A stretch of 64,000 nt of DNA from BRH-c54 sp965284565 (GCA_965284565.1 OZ260100.1:1240001-1304000), one strand, 5' to 3'. Shown: positions 45,290 through 55,470, counted from the first letter of the stretch. Numbers and translations: made by a program. The notes: generated by a model not told the origin, from the letters alone.

Positions 45290-48200
45290 CTATCTTCCTG
45301 AATTAACAGTATTGGTAATTAAATCAAATCTTTCTTTCATTTCTTCATTTAAACCAGAAGCGGGATATCTATCTCTTGTTAACATTACCAATTGACCAAG
45401 AATGTACTTTGTAAATCCTTCTTCACGCTCAACAGATTTTCTGTATTTTCCTTTTAAAGACATATAATAATTTAAGTCATCTTCATAAATATCAAGTAGG
45501 ATTTTTACAATTTCGTTTGCCTTATCGTATGCTTCTAATCTATAATAATGTTCTGCAATAGAAACCATAAATTGGTTATAAGGAACATTTTTATGAGGAA
45601 TCACTTCCAAGCATTTATCTAATACTTCTAATGCTTTTTCTTTTTTCCCTTGTCTGATATAATCGCCTGCTAAACGAGCAAAATTATTACGGAAATTCAT
45701 ACACATTCTTCTGTTGTTTTCATCCATATAAATTTCTGACTTGTTCATTCCTCCCCATTCAAACTCAGTCATTAAATTTTCATACATTGCTTCTGTATTT
45801 ACCTCTCCTGTTTGTCCATCAAAACTCTGTGCTTTATAAGGTACTAATCTATAAGCTAACCCTTCTATTTGGAAATAATCGGTTAATCCTAAATAAGCGT
45901 CATCACCAGTAGTAATAGCAAAATAAATAGGTCTTTTCCAGTCGTTAGCAGCTAATATATCTAAAATAATAAGGTCTTTTTTATAGATTCCATTAGCTTC
46001 TATGCTCCATTCTACATTATCCAGAATTCTATCAGCTTTATCTTTAGAAACAGTACCGTTAGCTAAAACAAGTTCTTTATCAACAGAAATTTTAAATTTC
46101 TTAGTTGGTAAATAATCAATTTGTTTATTGTTATTTCCTGTTATTTTAGATTTAGGACTATCATCTGTAACAAACTTAATAATTTCATCTACATCAGTAT
46201 GTCCTTCAATCCCCCTGTCATATACATAAACATAATCATTGGTATTTTGTCTTATTTTATGGTCAGGTAGCATTTGTGGTATACCATCAGAATCCCATGC
46301 CTTTCTTCGCATTTGTTCTATGTACCAATCGGTATTTAGTAAACTTAAATTAACCACTCTTACATCTGTTCTAAAGCCTTCTACATCTTGAACATACCAA
46401 AGCGGGAAAGTATCATTATCCCCATTGGTAAACAAAATAGCATTTGGGGCACATGAGTTTAAATAGTTTTTTGCAAAATCTCTCGCAGTATATCTTTTTG
46501 AACGATCATGATCATCCCAATTTTGGTTAGCCATTAAAACAGGAACAGCTAACAAACAAATAGTAGTTACTAAGCCTGCGCTTGCTAAGCGTTGTATTTT
46601 TTTGCCTAAAACTTCATACAAAGCATAAACTCCTAAGGCTATCCATATAGCAAAAACATAAAATGAACCTACATAAGCATAATCTCTTTCTCTTGGTTGG
46701 GGAGAAGGAGGGTTAGTATAAAAATTAATGGCTAATCCTGTAAAGAAAAATAATAAAGCAAGAATTAACCAATCTTTGGGGTCTTTAATAAATTGATAAA
46801 TCAATCCAATTATTCCTAAAATAAGAGGCAAAAGGAAATAACGATTATGTCCTTTATTTTCAGTTACACTTTTAGAAAGTTTATCTTGATTTCCTAGTCT
46901 GGCAGCATCAATAGGTTTAATTCCACTAATCCAATTACCATTAACTATTTCATTGGGAGTAGAGTTTTGAACATCACTTTGCCTTCCGGCAAAATTCCAC
47001 ATAAAATATCTCCAGTAAAGATGTCCCCATTGATAATTGAATAGAAAAGCTAGATTGTCTCCAAAAGTTGGTATTTTAATAGTCTCTCCGTTCGAAGCCC
47101 TAACATTTTTCCCTTTAATATCCACCCACATTTTATAGTCTCTTGTATGATTGGATTGAGAACTCCACATTCTAGGGAAAAACCCTGAAGCTTTATCATC
47201 ATAATTAGGTTTGTCTTTTTCGCCTTTATTAGTTGCCTCATACTTGCCAGTCTCTTTATTTTGGTAATAAACTGTCTTACCTTCAACAAAAGGCTCTCTG
47301 CTATCTAATGGTGTATTATAAAATTGTCCAGATAAAAATGGAGCAGAACCATATTGTTCACGATTAAGATAAGACAACAAGCTAAACACATTTTCAGGAT
47401 TATTTTCGTCCATTGGAGGGTTAGCAGCAGAACGAATTAAAATAACCGAATAAGTTGAGTATCCAATAATAATAACACTAAAGCAAAGCAAAACGGTATT
47501 CCATAAAACTTTTCCTTTTTGCTGGGTATAATATAATCCATAAGCAACTAATCCTGCTAAAAGAATGAAGTAGAAAACCAATCCAGAGTGAAAAGGCATT
47601 CCCAATGTATTTACCATAAATAATTCAAAAATAGAGGCTAACTTATATGTTCCCGGTATAATTCCAAATTGAACAATTCCAAGAATAAGTACGGATACAC
47701 CTGAAGCAATAAAAAATCTTTTAGCAGTTAAATCTCTGGTTTTGAAATAATATAAAAACACCATTGCAGGTATAGCCAATAAGTTCAATAAATGGACTCC
47801 AATAGAAAGCCCCATTAAATAAGCAATAAAAACTAACCACCTAGTACTATGCGACTCATGAGCAACTGCATCCCATTTAAGAATCCCCCAAAATACAGCA
47901 GCAGTAAATAAAGAAGACATGGCATAAACCTCTCCCTCTACCGCAGAAAACCAAAATGAATCTGAAAAAGTGTAAGCTAGAGAACCTACAACAGCACTCC
48001 CAAATACTGCAATCATAGCAGCTTTATCCATTTCTCCTGTTTTAACAACAATTTTTTTAATTATTGCTGTTATAGACCAAAATAAAAATAAAATAGTAAA
48101 AGAACTACTCAGTGCCGACATTGCATTAATAGCAACAGCTGCATTTTCAGGAGTTGTAAACATGGTAAAAAACCTACCTATAAGCATAAATAATGGTGCT

Positions 48201-48355
48201 CCCGGTGGGTGACCAACTTCTAAATTATACGCAGCAGCGATAAACTCACCACAGTCCCAAAAACTTGTTGTTGGCTCTATGGTTGATAGATATACAAATG
48301 AAGCAATTGCCCAAATTATCCATCCTATAATATTATTCAGTTTTTTATATTCCAT
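45290..48355 (-). CDS. Glycosyltransferase family 117 (DUF2723) membrane protein with TPR tail
   Basis: The 1021-residue protein opens with YLSTIEPTTSFWDCGEFIAAAYNLEVGHPPGAP (in two overlapping motifs), the DUF2723 hallmark with the GT-C-type acidic loop between the first two helices. About a dozen membrane helices follow to residue 620. A periplasmic region with FTNGDNDTFPLWYVQDVEGFRTDVRVVNLSLLNTDWY comes next. TPR-like helices lie at 900-985 (ARLAGDYIRQGKKEKALEVL). Members are predicted lipid-linked-sugar transferases, possibly protein O-glycosyltransferases. It is upstream of FkbM in an apparent two-gene operon. Confidence 0.88.
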   Translation of the reverse strand: MEYKKLNNIIGWIIWAIASFVYLSTIEPTTSFWDCGEFIAAAYNLEVGHPPGAPLFMLIGRFFTMFTTPENAAVAINAMSALSSSFTILFLFWSITAIIKKIVVKTGEMDKAAMIAVFGSAVVGSLAYTFSDSFWFSAVEGEVYAMSSLFTAAVFWGILKWDAVAHESHSTRWLVFIAYLMGLSIGVHLLNLLAIPAMVFLYYFKTRDLTAKRFFIASGVSVLILGIVQFGIIPGTYKLASIFELFMVNTLGMPFHSGLVFYFILLAGLVAYGLYYTQQKGKVLWNTVLLCFSVIIIGYSTYSVILIRSAANPPMDENNPENVFSLLSYLNREQYGSAPFLSGQFYNTPLDSREPFVEGKTVYYQNKETGKYEATNKGEKDKPNYDDKASGFFPRMWSSQSNHTRDYKMWVDIKGKNVRASNGETIKIPTFGDNLAFLFNYQWGHLYWRYFMWNFAGRQSDVQNSTPNEIVNGNWISGIKPIDAARLGNQDKLSKSVTENKGHNRYFLLPLILGIIGLIYQFIKDPKDWLILALLFFFTGLAINFYTNPPSPQPRERDYAYVGSFYVFAIWIALGVYALYEVLGKKIQRLASAGLVTTICLLAVPVLMANQNWDDHDRSKRYTARDFAKNYLNSCAPNAILFTNGDNDTFPLWYVQDVEGFRTDVRVVNLSLLNTDWYIEQMRRKAWDSDGIPQMLPDHKIRQNTNDYVYVYDRGIEGHTDVDEIIKFVTDDSPKSKITGNNNKQIDYLPTKKFKISVDKELVLANGTVSKDKADRILDNVEWSIEANGIYKKDLIILDILAANDWKRPIYFAITTGDDAYLGLTDYFQIEGLAYRLVPYKAQSFDGQTGEVNTEAMYENLMTEFEWGGMNKSEIYMDENNRRMCMNFRNNFARLAGDYIRQGKKEKALEVLDKCLEVIPHKNVPYNQFMVSIAEHYYRLEAYDKANEIVKILLDIYEDDLNYYMSLKGKYRKSVEREEGFTKYILGQLVMLTRDRYPASGLNEEMKERFDLITNTVNSGR

Positions 48356-48507
48356 GTTATTCAGTATTATTTAAGTTCACGAAAATATGAAATTCTTGTC
48401 TAATGATGAATAATATTTACAGTTAATGATTGTTAAAAGTTATAAAGGAGCAACTGACACGATGGCAAAAGAATAAAAAATACTCTAAATTAATGAATGT
48501 AAAAAAA

Positions 48508-48538
48508 TTTGTACAAGTAAAAAAAATTATTACTTTTG
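48508..48538 (+). promoter_or_regulatory. Promoter of tRNA-Gln
   Basis: TTTG (48508-48511), 19 bp, then TACTTTTG (48531-48538): a textbook Bacteroidota sigma-A promoter. The mature tRNA begins 10 bp after the -7 box. Confidence 0.8.
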
Positions 48539-48547
48539 CCGTCCAAT

Positions 48548-48620
48548 TGTCCGATGGTGTAACTGGCAACACGTCTGGTTTTGGTCCAGAAGAGTCTAGG
48601 TTCGAGCCCTAGTCGGACAA
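48548..48620 (+). tRNA. tRNA-Gln(UUG)
   Basis: A 73-nt cloverleaf folds cleanly. The acceptor TGTCCGA pairs with TCGGACA, the D stem GTGT with ACAC, the anticodon stem TCTGG with CCAGA around loop TTTTGGT (anticodon TTG, reading CAA), and the T stem CTAGG with CCTAG around TTCGAGC. The 3' CCA is not encoded. A promoter lies just upstream and a terminator just downstream, so the gene is a single transcription unit. Confidence 0.96.
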
Positions 48621-48625
48621 CTTTT

Positions 48626-48662
48626 AAAACCCAATAAATTGAAAAACAGTTTATTGGGTTTT
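48626..48662 (+). terminator. Terminator after tRNA-Gln
   Basis: AAAACCCAATAAA (48626-48638) pairs with TTTATTGGGTTTT (48650-48662), a 13-bp stem with an 11-nt loop and a T-run, beginning 6 bp after the tRNA. Confidence 0.88.
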
Positions 48663-48786
48663 TTAGTTTTAACACCTTCTTTCCTAATTAAAAAATTAGG
48701 ATTTCAATACTCCTCATCAAATAATATTGTTTCTTGCTCTCTTTTAGGTTAACTTTATGGCTTAATTAATTTTAATCTGTTGCTTT

Positions 48787-51700
48787 ATGCGAAAAACAAA
48801 CTTTTTTAAAACTACTTTTTTATCTCTACTTTTATTAGGAACAGTAGTTTCAGTTAATGCTCAACAAAATGCTAACTTATGGACTAAAACAACCAAAGTA
48901 GCTGTAAATAATAAAATAAATACATCCAACCTCCCAATAAATTTTGATGTTTATCAGTTGGATGTTGTTACTTTACAAAATTTATTAACCCAAGCTCCGA
49001 AAAGATTTTCTCAAAACACATCAGCCCTTATTTTAGGTTTTCCTACAGGAAATGGAACAATAGAAAACTTTGAAGTATTTGAAGCGTCTATCTTTCATCC
49101 AGATTTAGCTGCAAAGTATCCGGAAATTAAATCTTTTTTTGGAAAAAGCACCTCTACAGCTTCTACCATCAGGTTTAGTTTTTCACCACAAAAAGGCTTA
49201 AGCAGTATGCTTTTCAGATTAGATAGAAAAAGTGTTTTTATTGAACCATATTCTACTGATTTAACCTCTTATGCCGTGTACTCGAGAAAAACAGAGGAAG
49301 TAACTCAACATACTTTTGAATGTTTAACAGATGACATTGCTCTAGATATGAAAAAAATTAAGCAATCCAACAATAAGGATGCAAACGACCAAACATTAAG
49401 AACTTTTTTAACTGCTGTTTCCGCTTCAGGAGAATATACTGTTTGGCACGGAGGAACAAAAGTATTAGCCATGGCAGCTATAAATGCTACTATGACAAGA
49501 GTTAATGGTGTTTATGAAACAGATTTTGGTATTACCATGCAGTTGGTTGCCAATAATGATGATGTGGTATTTACCAATCCCTCAACAGACCCTTATACCA
49601 ATAGTTTAAATAGCCAATTACAATCTACATTAAGTAGTGTAATTCAAGAAGCAAATTATCATGTAGGACATTTATTACATCAAGGTTCTAATAATGGAAA
49701 TGCAGGTTGTATAGGTTGTGTTTGTGTAAACAATCAAAAAGGAAGTGGTTATAGTTCGCACTCTGTTCCTCAAGGAGATAATTTTGATGTGGATTATGTA
49801 GCTCACGAACTTGGACATCAGTTTGGAGCAAACCACTCATGGACAATGAATGGAAGTGAAGGTACAGGAGCTCAAATGGAACCCGGAAGTGGTTCAACTA
49901 TTATGGGTTATGCAGGAATTACGGGGGCTTCAGATGTTCAACCTCATAGTGATGATTATTTTCATTTTTTTAATATCCAACAAGTTACTACTAATGTAGC
50001 ATCAAAAAGTTGTTACACTTCTACACCAATGGTAAACACTACTCCTACTGCAAATGCAGGAGCAGACTATACTATTCCAAAAGGAACTGCTTTTATTTTA
50101 GAAGGAAGTGGTACAGATCCAGATGTAGATTCACTTTCGTTTTGTTGGGAACAAGGAGATGTTGGGTTTAACTCTCAAACAAGTGTAAGTGCAACAAGTA
50201 CCGGAAGTCCTGCTTTTCGTTCAATAGCACCTACAACTTCTCCAAATAGGTATTTACCTCAGCTTTCAAGCGTAATAGCTGGCAACCTAACTACTCAGTG
50301 GGAAACCGTTGCTAATGTAGGAAGAACTATGAATTTTTCATTAACTGTAAGAGATAATCTTTCAGGAGGCGGACAAAACAAAATTGACCAAATGGTAGTT
50401 ACTGTTGATGGAAACTCAGGCCCTTTTACAGTAACATCTCAAAATACAGCTGTAACTTGGAATGAAGGAAGCACAGAAACTGTAACATGGAATGTTGCAG
50501 GAACAAATACTGGAGCTGTAAACACACCAAATGTAGATATTTTCTTATCCCAAGATGGTGGATATACCTACCCAATTACTTTAGTAACTGGAGTTCCTAA
50601 TAATGGTTCGGCAAATGTTACTGTTCCAACAGGAATCGCAACTACTAACGCCAGAGTAATGGTAAGAGGTGCTGGAAATATATTTTATGCATTAAACTCA
50701 ACTAATTTTACCATTCAGGCATCTGAATTTGTAATGAATTTTGCACCTGGTGCTACTAGTAATGATATTTGTGCTCCAGGCACCTCAACCTATATTTTTA
50801 CATACAATACTTATTTAGGATTTAATGATGTTACTACTTTTTCTGCTTCAGGAAACCCTGCAGGGACAACCGTGAATTTTACTCCTTCAACCGCTCAGGC
50901 AAATGGTACAAATGTAACTATTCAAGTTTCAGGAATAACAGCTGCAATGGTTGGCTCACATACTATTACCATAACAGGAACAGCAACCTCAGCAACTCAA
51001 TCAACGAATATTAATTTAAATGTTTATTCTAATACCTTTGCTACCCTTAATTTAATTAGTCCGGCAAATGCAGCTACAAATGTTTCAGGACCATATACAT
51101 TTACTTGGCAAACAGATCCTAATGCTGCAACTTATGATATTGATATAGCTACAGATGCTACTTTTACAAACATAGTTGATAATGCTATAGGGTTAACCAC
51201 TGCGACTTATACTTCATCAACTCTTGCGGCTGATACCGAATATTATTGGAGAGTAAGACCAAACAATCAATGTGGTTCAGGAAGTTTTTCTTCAAGCAAC
51301 TCATTTACAACAAGCAATTGTATTACAGCTATGAGTACAAATGTTCCTGTAACTATTCCTAGTACTACTGCAATTGTAACATCAACATTAAATATTACTA
51401 ACTCAGGAACTATAAATGATGTAAATGTTATTGATTTAATAGGAACACACACGTGGATAGCCGATTTAATTGTTACATTAGAAAGCCCACAAGGAACAAT
51501 AGTAACACTATGGGAAGAAATTTGTGATAGCGAAAATGATTTTGATGTGAATTTTGATGATGCCGCAACACCGGGAGCATTACCTTGTCCTCCAGTTGGT
51601 GGTGGAACTTACCAACCTCAAGATCCTTTAGCTGCTTTTAATGGAGAAAACCCACAAGGAACATGGACCCTTACTATTGAAGATGTTTTTAATTGGGATG

Positions 51701-52005
51701 GAGGAAGTTTAGATAGTTGGGGGTTAGAAATTTGTATGAATTCTACCATAATAGGTGTGAAGGAATTAACTAATTTTATTGATGTAGTGCTTTATCCAAA
51801 TCCAGCTAATAACCAACTTAACATTAAAGGCTTACCTAATGGAAATACTAATATAGCTATTACAGATGTAACTGGTAAAATTATTTTAACAACTAATGCC
51901 AGCTTACAAACAGTTATAGACATCAGTAATTTCTCATCAGGAATTTATTTTATGCAATTAAATAATGATGCTACAACAAAAACATTAAAATTTGTAAAAG
52001 AGTAA
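48787..52005 (+). CDS. Secreted reprolysin-like zinc metalloprotease with P domain and T9SS sorting domain
   Basis: The 1072-residue protein has a signal peptide (to about residue 26), a propeptide-like region (30-200) and a metzincin catalytic domain. The zinc motif HELGHQFGANH has His340, Glu341, His344 and His350, and the Met-turn IMGYAGI follows. After it come a PKD/cadherin-like domain (about 418-550), Ig-like domains, an FN3 domain (about 753-840), a proprotein-convertase P domain (about 844-985; NPQGTWTLTIEDVFNWDGG) and a type A sorting domain (about 996-1072). It should digest proteins outside the cell. The gene stands alone with a 166-bp leader after the tRNA. Confidence 0.93.
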   Translation: MRKTNFFKTTFLSLLLLGTVVSVNAQQNANLWTKTTKVAVNNKINTSNLPINFDVYQLDVVTLQNLLTQAPKRFSQNTSALILGFPTGNGTIENFEVFEASIFHPDLAAKYPEIKSFFGKSTSTASTIRFSFSPQKGLSSMLFRLDRKSVFIEPYSTDLTSYAVYSRKTEEVTQHTFECLTDDIALDMKKIKQSNNKDANDQTLRTFLTAVSASGEYTVWHGGTKVLAMAAINATMTRVNGVYETDFGITMQLVANNDDVVFTNPSTDPYTNSLNSQLQSTLSSVIQEANYHVGHLLHQGSNNGNAGCIGCVCVNNQKGSGYSSHSVPQGDNFDVDYVAHELGHQFGANHSWTMNGSEGTGAQMEPGSGSTIMGYAGITGASDVQPHSDDYFHFFNIQQVTTNVASKSCYTSTPMVNTTPTANAGADYTIPKGTAFILEGSGTDPDVDSLSFCWEQGDVGFNSQTSVSATSTGSPAFRSIAPTTSPNRYLPQLSSVIAGNLTTQWETVANVGRTMNFSLTVRDNLSGGGQNKIDQMVVTVDGNSGPFTVTSQNTAVTWNEGSTETVTWNVAGTNTGAVNTPNVDIFLSQDGGYTYPITLVTGVPNNGSANVTVPTGIATTNARVMVRGAGNIFYALNSTNFTIQASEFVMNFAPGATSNDICAPGTSTYIFTYNTYLGFNDVTTFSASGNPAGTTVNFTPSTAQANGTNVTIQVSGITAAMVGSHTITITGTATSATQSTNINLNVYSNTFATLNLISPANAATNVSGPYTFTWQTDPNAATYDIDIATDATFTNIVDNAIGLTTATYTSSTLAADTEYYWRVRPNNQCGSGSFSSSNSFTTSNCITAMSTNVPVTIPSTTAIVTSTLNITNSGTINDVNVIDLIGTHTWIADLIVTLESPQGTIVTLWEEICDSENDFDVNFDDAATPGALPCPPVGGGTYQPQDPLAAFNGENPQGTWTLTIEDVFNWDGGSLDSWGLEICMNSTIIGVKELTNFIDVVLYPNPANNQLNIKGLPNGNTNIAITDVTGKIILTTNASLQTVIDISNFSSGIYFMQLNNDATTKTLKFVKE

Positions 52006-52019
52006 TTTCACTACTTTTG
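51991..52019 (+). promoter_or_regulatory. Promoter of the YkgJ-like gene, inside the protease gene end
   Basis: TTTG (51991-51994), 17 bp, then TACTTTTG (52012-52019), ending 4 bp before the ATG at 52024. Transcription would start at or next to the ATG, giving a leaderless mRNA. Confidence 0.6.
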
Positions 52020-52023
52020 CAGC

Positions 52024-52512
52024 ATGAATAGTAGTCTGAAATTAAAACTTGAAGAAGCCGAAAAGCATAAAAAAGAGAATCAGTTATTGGTAAAAAAGCT
52101 TAAAAAAAGCAAACCAAAAAATTTAGATGATAATGCACATGATGCACATGATGCTGCTTTCGAAAATATAGACTGTCTACAATGTGCTAATTGTTGTAAA
52201 ACTACTAGTCCTATTTTTTATGATAGAGATATTGATAGGTTGGCAAAACACCTAAAAATGAAGCCTTCAGCGTTTGTAGCTCAATATTTACATTTAGATG
52301 AAGTAGGTGATTATGTGCTGAATACTGCTCCTTGTCCGTTTTTAGATTATGAAAATTACTGCATGGTTTATGAAAGCCGACCAGCAGCTTGTAAAGAATA
52401 CCCTCATACCAACCGAAAAAGATTTTATCAAATCTTAGATTTATCGCTAAAAAACACAGAAATATGTCCTGCTGTTGCAGATGTTTTTGAAACCCTTAAG
52501 AAGAAGTATTAA
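52024..52512 (+). CDS. YkgJ-family cysteine cluster protein
   Basis: The 162-residue protein has the UPF0153/YkgJ cysteine cluster: CLQCANCCK near residues 56-64, PCPFLDYENYC near 100-110, and RPAACKEYP shortly after. Together these cysteines are thought to bind zinc or an iron-sulfur cluster. The first 50 residues are a charged helix. The biochemical role of the family is not established. It is the first gene of a same-strand run (SDR, L,D-transpeptidase, rmuC, GWxTD). Confidence 0.88.
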   Translation: MNSSLKLKLEEAEKHKKENQLLVKKLKKSKPKNLDDNAHDAHDAAFENIDCLQCANCCKTTSPIFYDRDIDRLAKHLKMKPSAFVAQYLHLDEVGDYVLNTAPCPFLDYENYCMVYESRPAACKEYPHTNRKRFYQILDLSLKNTEICPAVADVFETLKKKY

Positions 52513-52517
52513 TTACT

Positions 52518-52525
52518 TATTTTTG
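52518..52525 (+). promoter_or_regulatory. Candidate -7 element for the SDR gene
   Basis: TATTTTTG fits TAnnTTTG and ends 4 bp before the ATG at 52530, the same near-leaderless layout as at 52012-52019. No well-spaced TTG was found upstream. Confidence 0.35.
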
Positions 52526-52529
52526 TTGC

Positions 52530-53327
52530 ATGGATATAGCGAATAAAGTAATATGGGTTACAGGAGCTTCCTCTGGAATAGGAGAAGCGTTAGTTTATGA
52601 ATTGGCTAAAAAAAACTGTAAGCTAATTTTATCGGCACGAAGAGAGGAGGAACTGCAACGCGTAAAAAATAATACCAATTTACCAGATGAGCAGGTATTG
52701 GTTTTACCAATAGATTTAGAACACTTTAAAGATGCTCATACATGGGTAAATAAAGCTATAGAGAAATTTACTACCATAGATATTTTAATAAATAATGGAG
52801 GTATTAGTCAAAAAAGTTTGGCTATGGAAACCACTGAAACTGTTGAACAAAAATTTTGGAACATTAACTACTTTGGCAATGTAGCACTCACAAAAGCTGT
52901 TTTACCCATAATGCAACAAAAACAACAAGGTAAAGTTGTAGTTGTTACCAGTATTTTAGGAAAGTTTGGGCTACCTCAACTCTCCACTTACGCAGCAACT
53001 AAACATGCTCTTTATGGTTTTTATGAGTCGTTGAGGTTAGAATTAGTTAACGATAATGTTGACATATTATTAGCAGCTCCAGGGTTTATTAACACACAAG
53101 TTTCTATAAATGCTATAGACGGAAAAGGAAATGTTACCAATGAAAATAGTGATGCTCAGCTCAATGGAATGAAACCTGATGCGTTTGCTAAAAACTTGGT
53201 TAATGCAATAATAAAAGACAAACAACACGTTTATATTGGTAAAAAAGAGCTGTTGACTATCCCTTTTAAAACCTTGTTCCCTAAATTATTTTATAAAATA
53301 ATGCTAAAGCTAAGTAATAAAAAATAA
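52530..53327 (+). CDS. Short-chain dehydrogenase/reductase
   Basis: The 265-residue classical SDR has the cofactor motif TGASSGIGEAL at about 11-21, NNGGISQ near 88-94, and the catalytic Ser (VTSILGKFG), Tyr and Lys (YAATKHAL) in the standard YxxxK arrangement. The AAPGFINTQVS segment after it resembles the DHRS7-type subgroup. NAD(P)-dependent oxidoreduction of an alcohol or ketone is certain as a class; the substrate is unknown. It starts 17 bp after the YkgJ-like gene. Confidence 0.92.
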   Translation: MDIANKVIWVTGASSGIGEALVYELAKKNCKLILSARREEELQRVKNNTNLPDEQVLVLPIDLEHFKDAHTWVNKAIEKFTTIDILINNGGISQKSLAMETTETVEQKFWNINYFGNVALTKAVLPIMQQKQQGKVVVVTSILGKFGLPQLSTYAATKHALYGFYESLRLELVNDNVDILLAAPGFINTQVSINAIDGKGNVTNENSDAQLNGMKPDAFAKNLVNAIIKDKQHVYIGKKELLTIPFKTLFPKLFYKIMLKLSNKK

Positions 53328-53349
53328 TTTTTGTAGTATTGCTAATCCG

Positions 53350-54054
53350 ATGATTAAAAACTACTTGTTACATATTACATTTTATAAAACCTTACTTTTT
53401 ATAAGTTTTTTTATGTTGATGATGGCTTGTAAGTCAACTAAAAATATTGAAACTACAGTGGCAGAACCTCCAAAAGAAGTAGTTGAAGAAGTTGAAGAAG
53501 AAGAACCAAAAGAAGAGTTGGGGAATATTTTAACAGAGTATTTATCTTTAAAATATCCTGATAAAAGTTTTTATAAATACCTTTATATTTCTGTTAAACA
53601 TCAAAAAATGTATTTAATAGAAAATGGGATAACGGTTAAAACATATCCTATTTCCACAGCAAAAAAAGGCATAGGAAGTCATCAAAACAGCAATAAAACA
53701 CCTCCTGGACTACATACTGTAAAAAGAAAAATTGGCGAAGAAGTTCCTTTGGGAGGAATTTTAGAAGCAAGAGAATTTAATGGAAAAGTAGCCGAAATTA
53801 TTACCGATAAACGTAAAGCTGATGGCGATTATGTTACTACAAGAATTTTGTGGTTAGATGGCGAAGAAGTGGGCATTAACAAAGGGAGAAATGTTGATTC
53901 TTACAACAGGTATATTTATATTCATGGCACGCCCGAAGAGGGTTTTATTGGACAACCAGCATCACATGGCTGCATAAGAATGAAAAACACTGATGTAATA
54001 GAGCTTTATGATATTATTGATGAAGGAACGCCCATCTATATTCTTAAAAGATAA
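53350..54054 (+). CDS. L,D-transpeptidase lipoprotein (YkuD domain)
   Basis: The 234-residue protein has a lipobox (LMMACKSTK, Cys27) and an acidic linker rich in glutamate (36-57). The YkuD domain spans about 75-233. The catalytic motif is complete: His in YIHGTPEEG and SHGCIRM with His206 and Cys208. Such enzymes crosslink peptidoglycan through meso-diaminopimelate or attach proteins to it. Anchored in a membrane on the periplasmic side. It lies 22 bp after the SDR gene. Confidence 0.92.
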   Translation: MIKNYLLHITFYKTLLFISFFMLMMACKSTKNIETTVAEPPKEVVEEVEEEEPKEELGNILTEYLSLKYPDKSFYKYLYISVKHQKMYLIENGITVKTYPISTAKKGIGSHQNSNKTPPGLHTVKRKIGEEVPLGGILEAREFNGKVAEIITDKRKADGDYVTTRILWLDGEEVGINKGRNVDSYNRYIYIHGTPEEGFIGQPASHGCIRMKNTDVIELYDIIDEGTPIYILKR

Positions 54055-54114
54055 GTGGGTATTTAGGCTATTATCTTTAAAATAAAATACCTTAATTTTA
54101 TAGCAATTTTTTAA

Positions 54115-55470
54115 ATGGAATTATTCATGGCATTTGTATATTTAGCAATAGGGTTGGTTTTGGGTTTTGTAATAGGTTTTTTAGTCAAAAAACTACAAAA
54201 CAATGGAGGCGGAAATGATGCTGAAAGCCAACAAATAATAAAAGAATACACCTTAGAAAATGGCAACCTTAAAGGAAGAATAGACTCATCTATTGAAGCT
54301 TTTAGAAAGATTGAAACTAAAAATAATGAGCTAGAACAAAAAAATAGCGAATTAATCTCAGAAAATGCTCGACTAACCAATGCTTATCAAAATATAGAAA
54401 CTAAATTGAAAGAGCAGAAGGATGAAATAGCTCAATTACAAGAAAAGTTTACAACAGAATTCTCATTAATCGCCAATAAGTTACTTAAACAAAATGCTAC
54501 CGAATTTGCCCAAGCTAACGAGAAAAGGTTAGGTGAAATTTTAAATCCGCTAAAAGAAAACATTCAACAATTTGAGAAAAAAGTAGATGATACTTATGAG
54601 AAAGATTTTAAAGATAGAACCAAGCTTATAGAGCAAATACAATCGCTTGAAAAGCTTAACCAGCAAATGAGCGAAGAAGCTCAAAACTTAACCAAAGCAC
54701 TTAAAGGCGATAATAAAACGCAAGGAAACTGGGGGGAATTAATTTTAGAAAAAGTATTAGAAAGCTCTGGCTTAATAAAAGATGTAGAATACTCTACACA
54801 ATACTCTACTTCTAATGATGATGGTACTAGAATTATGCCCGATGTCATCATTAATTTACCAGAAAAAAAACACATCATTGTAGATGCAAAAGTATCTTTA
54901 GTGGCTTATCAGAACTATATTAATTGCGATAATGATGCTGAACAGGATGGTCATTTAAAAAACCATGTGCTTTCGGTAAAAACGCACATTAAAGGATTAA
55001 GTGAAAAACATTATGGAACAGGTAAAGGCTTAGATGCTCCTGATTTTGTATTATTGTTTATGCCCATAGAATCTTCTTTTGGATTAGCATTAAGAGCAGA
55101 CAATGAGTTGTATCAATATGCATGGGATAGAAAAGTAGTTATTGTAACACCTTCTACCTTATTGGCTACACTTAGAACAGTAGCTTCTTTGTGGAAACAA
55201 GAAAAACAAACTGCAAATGCTATAGAAATTGCCCGACAAGCAGGAGCATTGCACGATAAGTTTGTTGGATTTTTAGATGATATGGACAAAGTTAAGCGAG
55301 GTATTGATAGCTCTAAGGATGCCTACGATAAAGCATTTAATAAACTAAAATCGGGGAGAGGCAATTTGATTGATGCCACTAAAAAACTAGAAGATTTAGG
55401 AGCTAAAACTAAAAAGCAAATGCCCGAAATTTATTTACCGGAAAACCATGAAGATGAAGAAAATAACTAA
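54115..55470 (+). CDS. rmuC: DNA recombination protein RmuC
   Basis: The 451-residue protein has an N-terminal membrane helix (about 5-24), a coiled coil (40-200) and the RmuC nuclease-like domain (about 205-400). The hallmarks are KTQGNWGELILEKVLESSGL, MPDVIINLPEKKHIIVDAKVSL (the PD-(D/E)XK-like core) and FMPIESSF. RmuC limits inversion at short inverted repeats and has been linked to recombination of foreign DNA. It overlaps the GWxTD gene by 23 bp. Confidence 0.94.
   Translation: MELFMAFVYLAIGLVLGFVIGFLVKKLQNNGGGNDAESQQIIKEYTLENGNLKGRIDSSIEAFRKIETKNNELEQKNSELISENARLTNAYQNIETKLKEQKDEIAQLQEKFTTEFSLIANKLLKQNATEFAQANEKRLGEILNPLKENIQQFEKKVDDTYEKDFKDRTKLIEQIQSLEKLNQQMSEEAQNLTKALKGDNKTQGNWGELILEKVLESSGLIKDVEYSTQYSTSNDDGTRIMPDVIINLPEKKHIIVDAKVSLVAYQNYINCDNDAEQDGHLKNHVLSVKTHIKGLSEKHYGTGKGLDAPDFVLLFMPIESSFGLALRADNELYQYAWDRKVVIVTPSTLLATLRTVASLWKQEKQTANAIEIARQAGALHDKFVGFLDDMDKVKRGIDSSKDAYDKAFNKLKSGRGNLIDATKKLEDLGAKTKKQMPEIYLPENHEDEENN

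Noticed and set aside
48430..48675. Short reading frames on both strands across the tRNA-Gln gene
   Set aside because: They read through a clear cloverleaf and have no family resemblance.
54111..54380. Antisense frame at the start of rmuC
   Set aside because: It is the exact shadow of the RmuC membrane helix and coiled coil and shows no independent signal.
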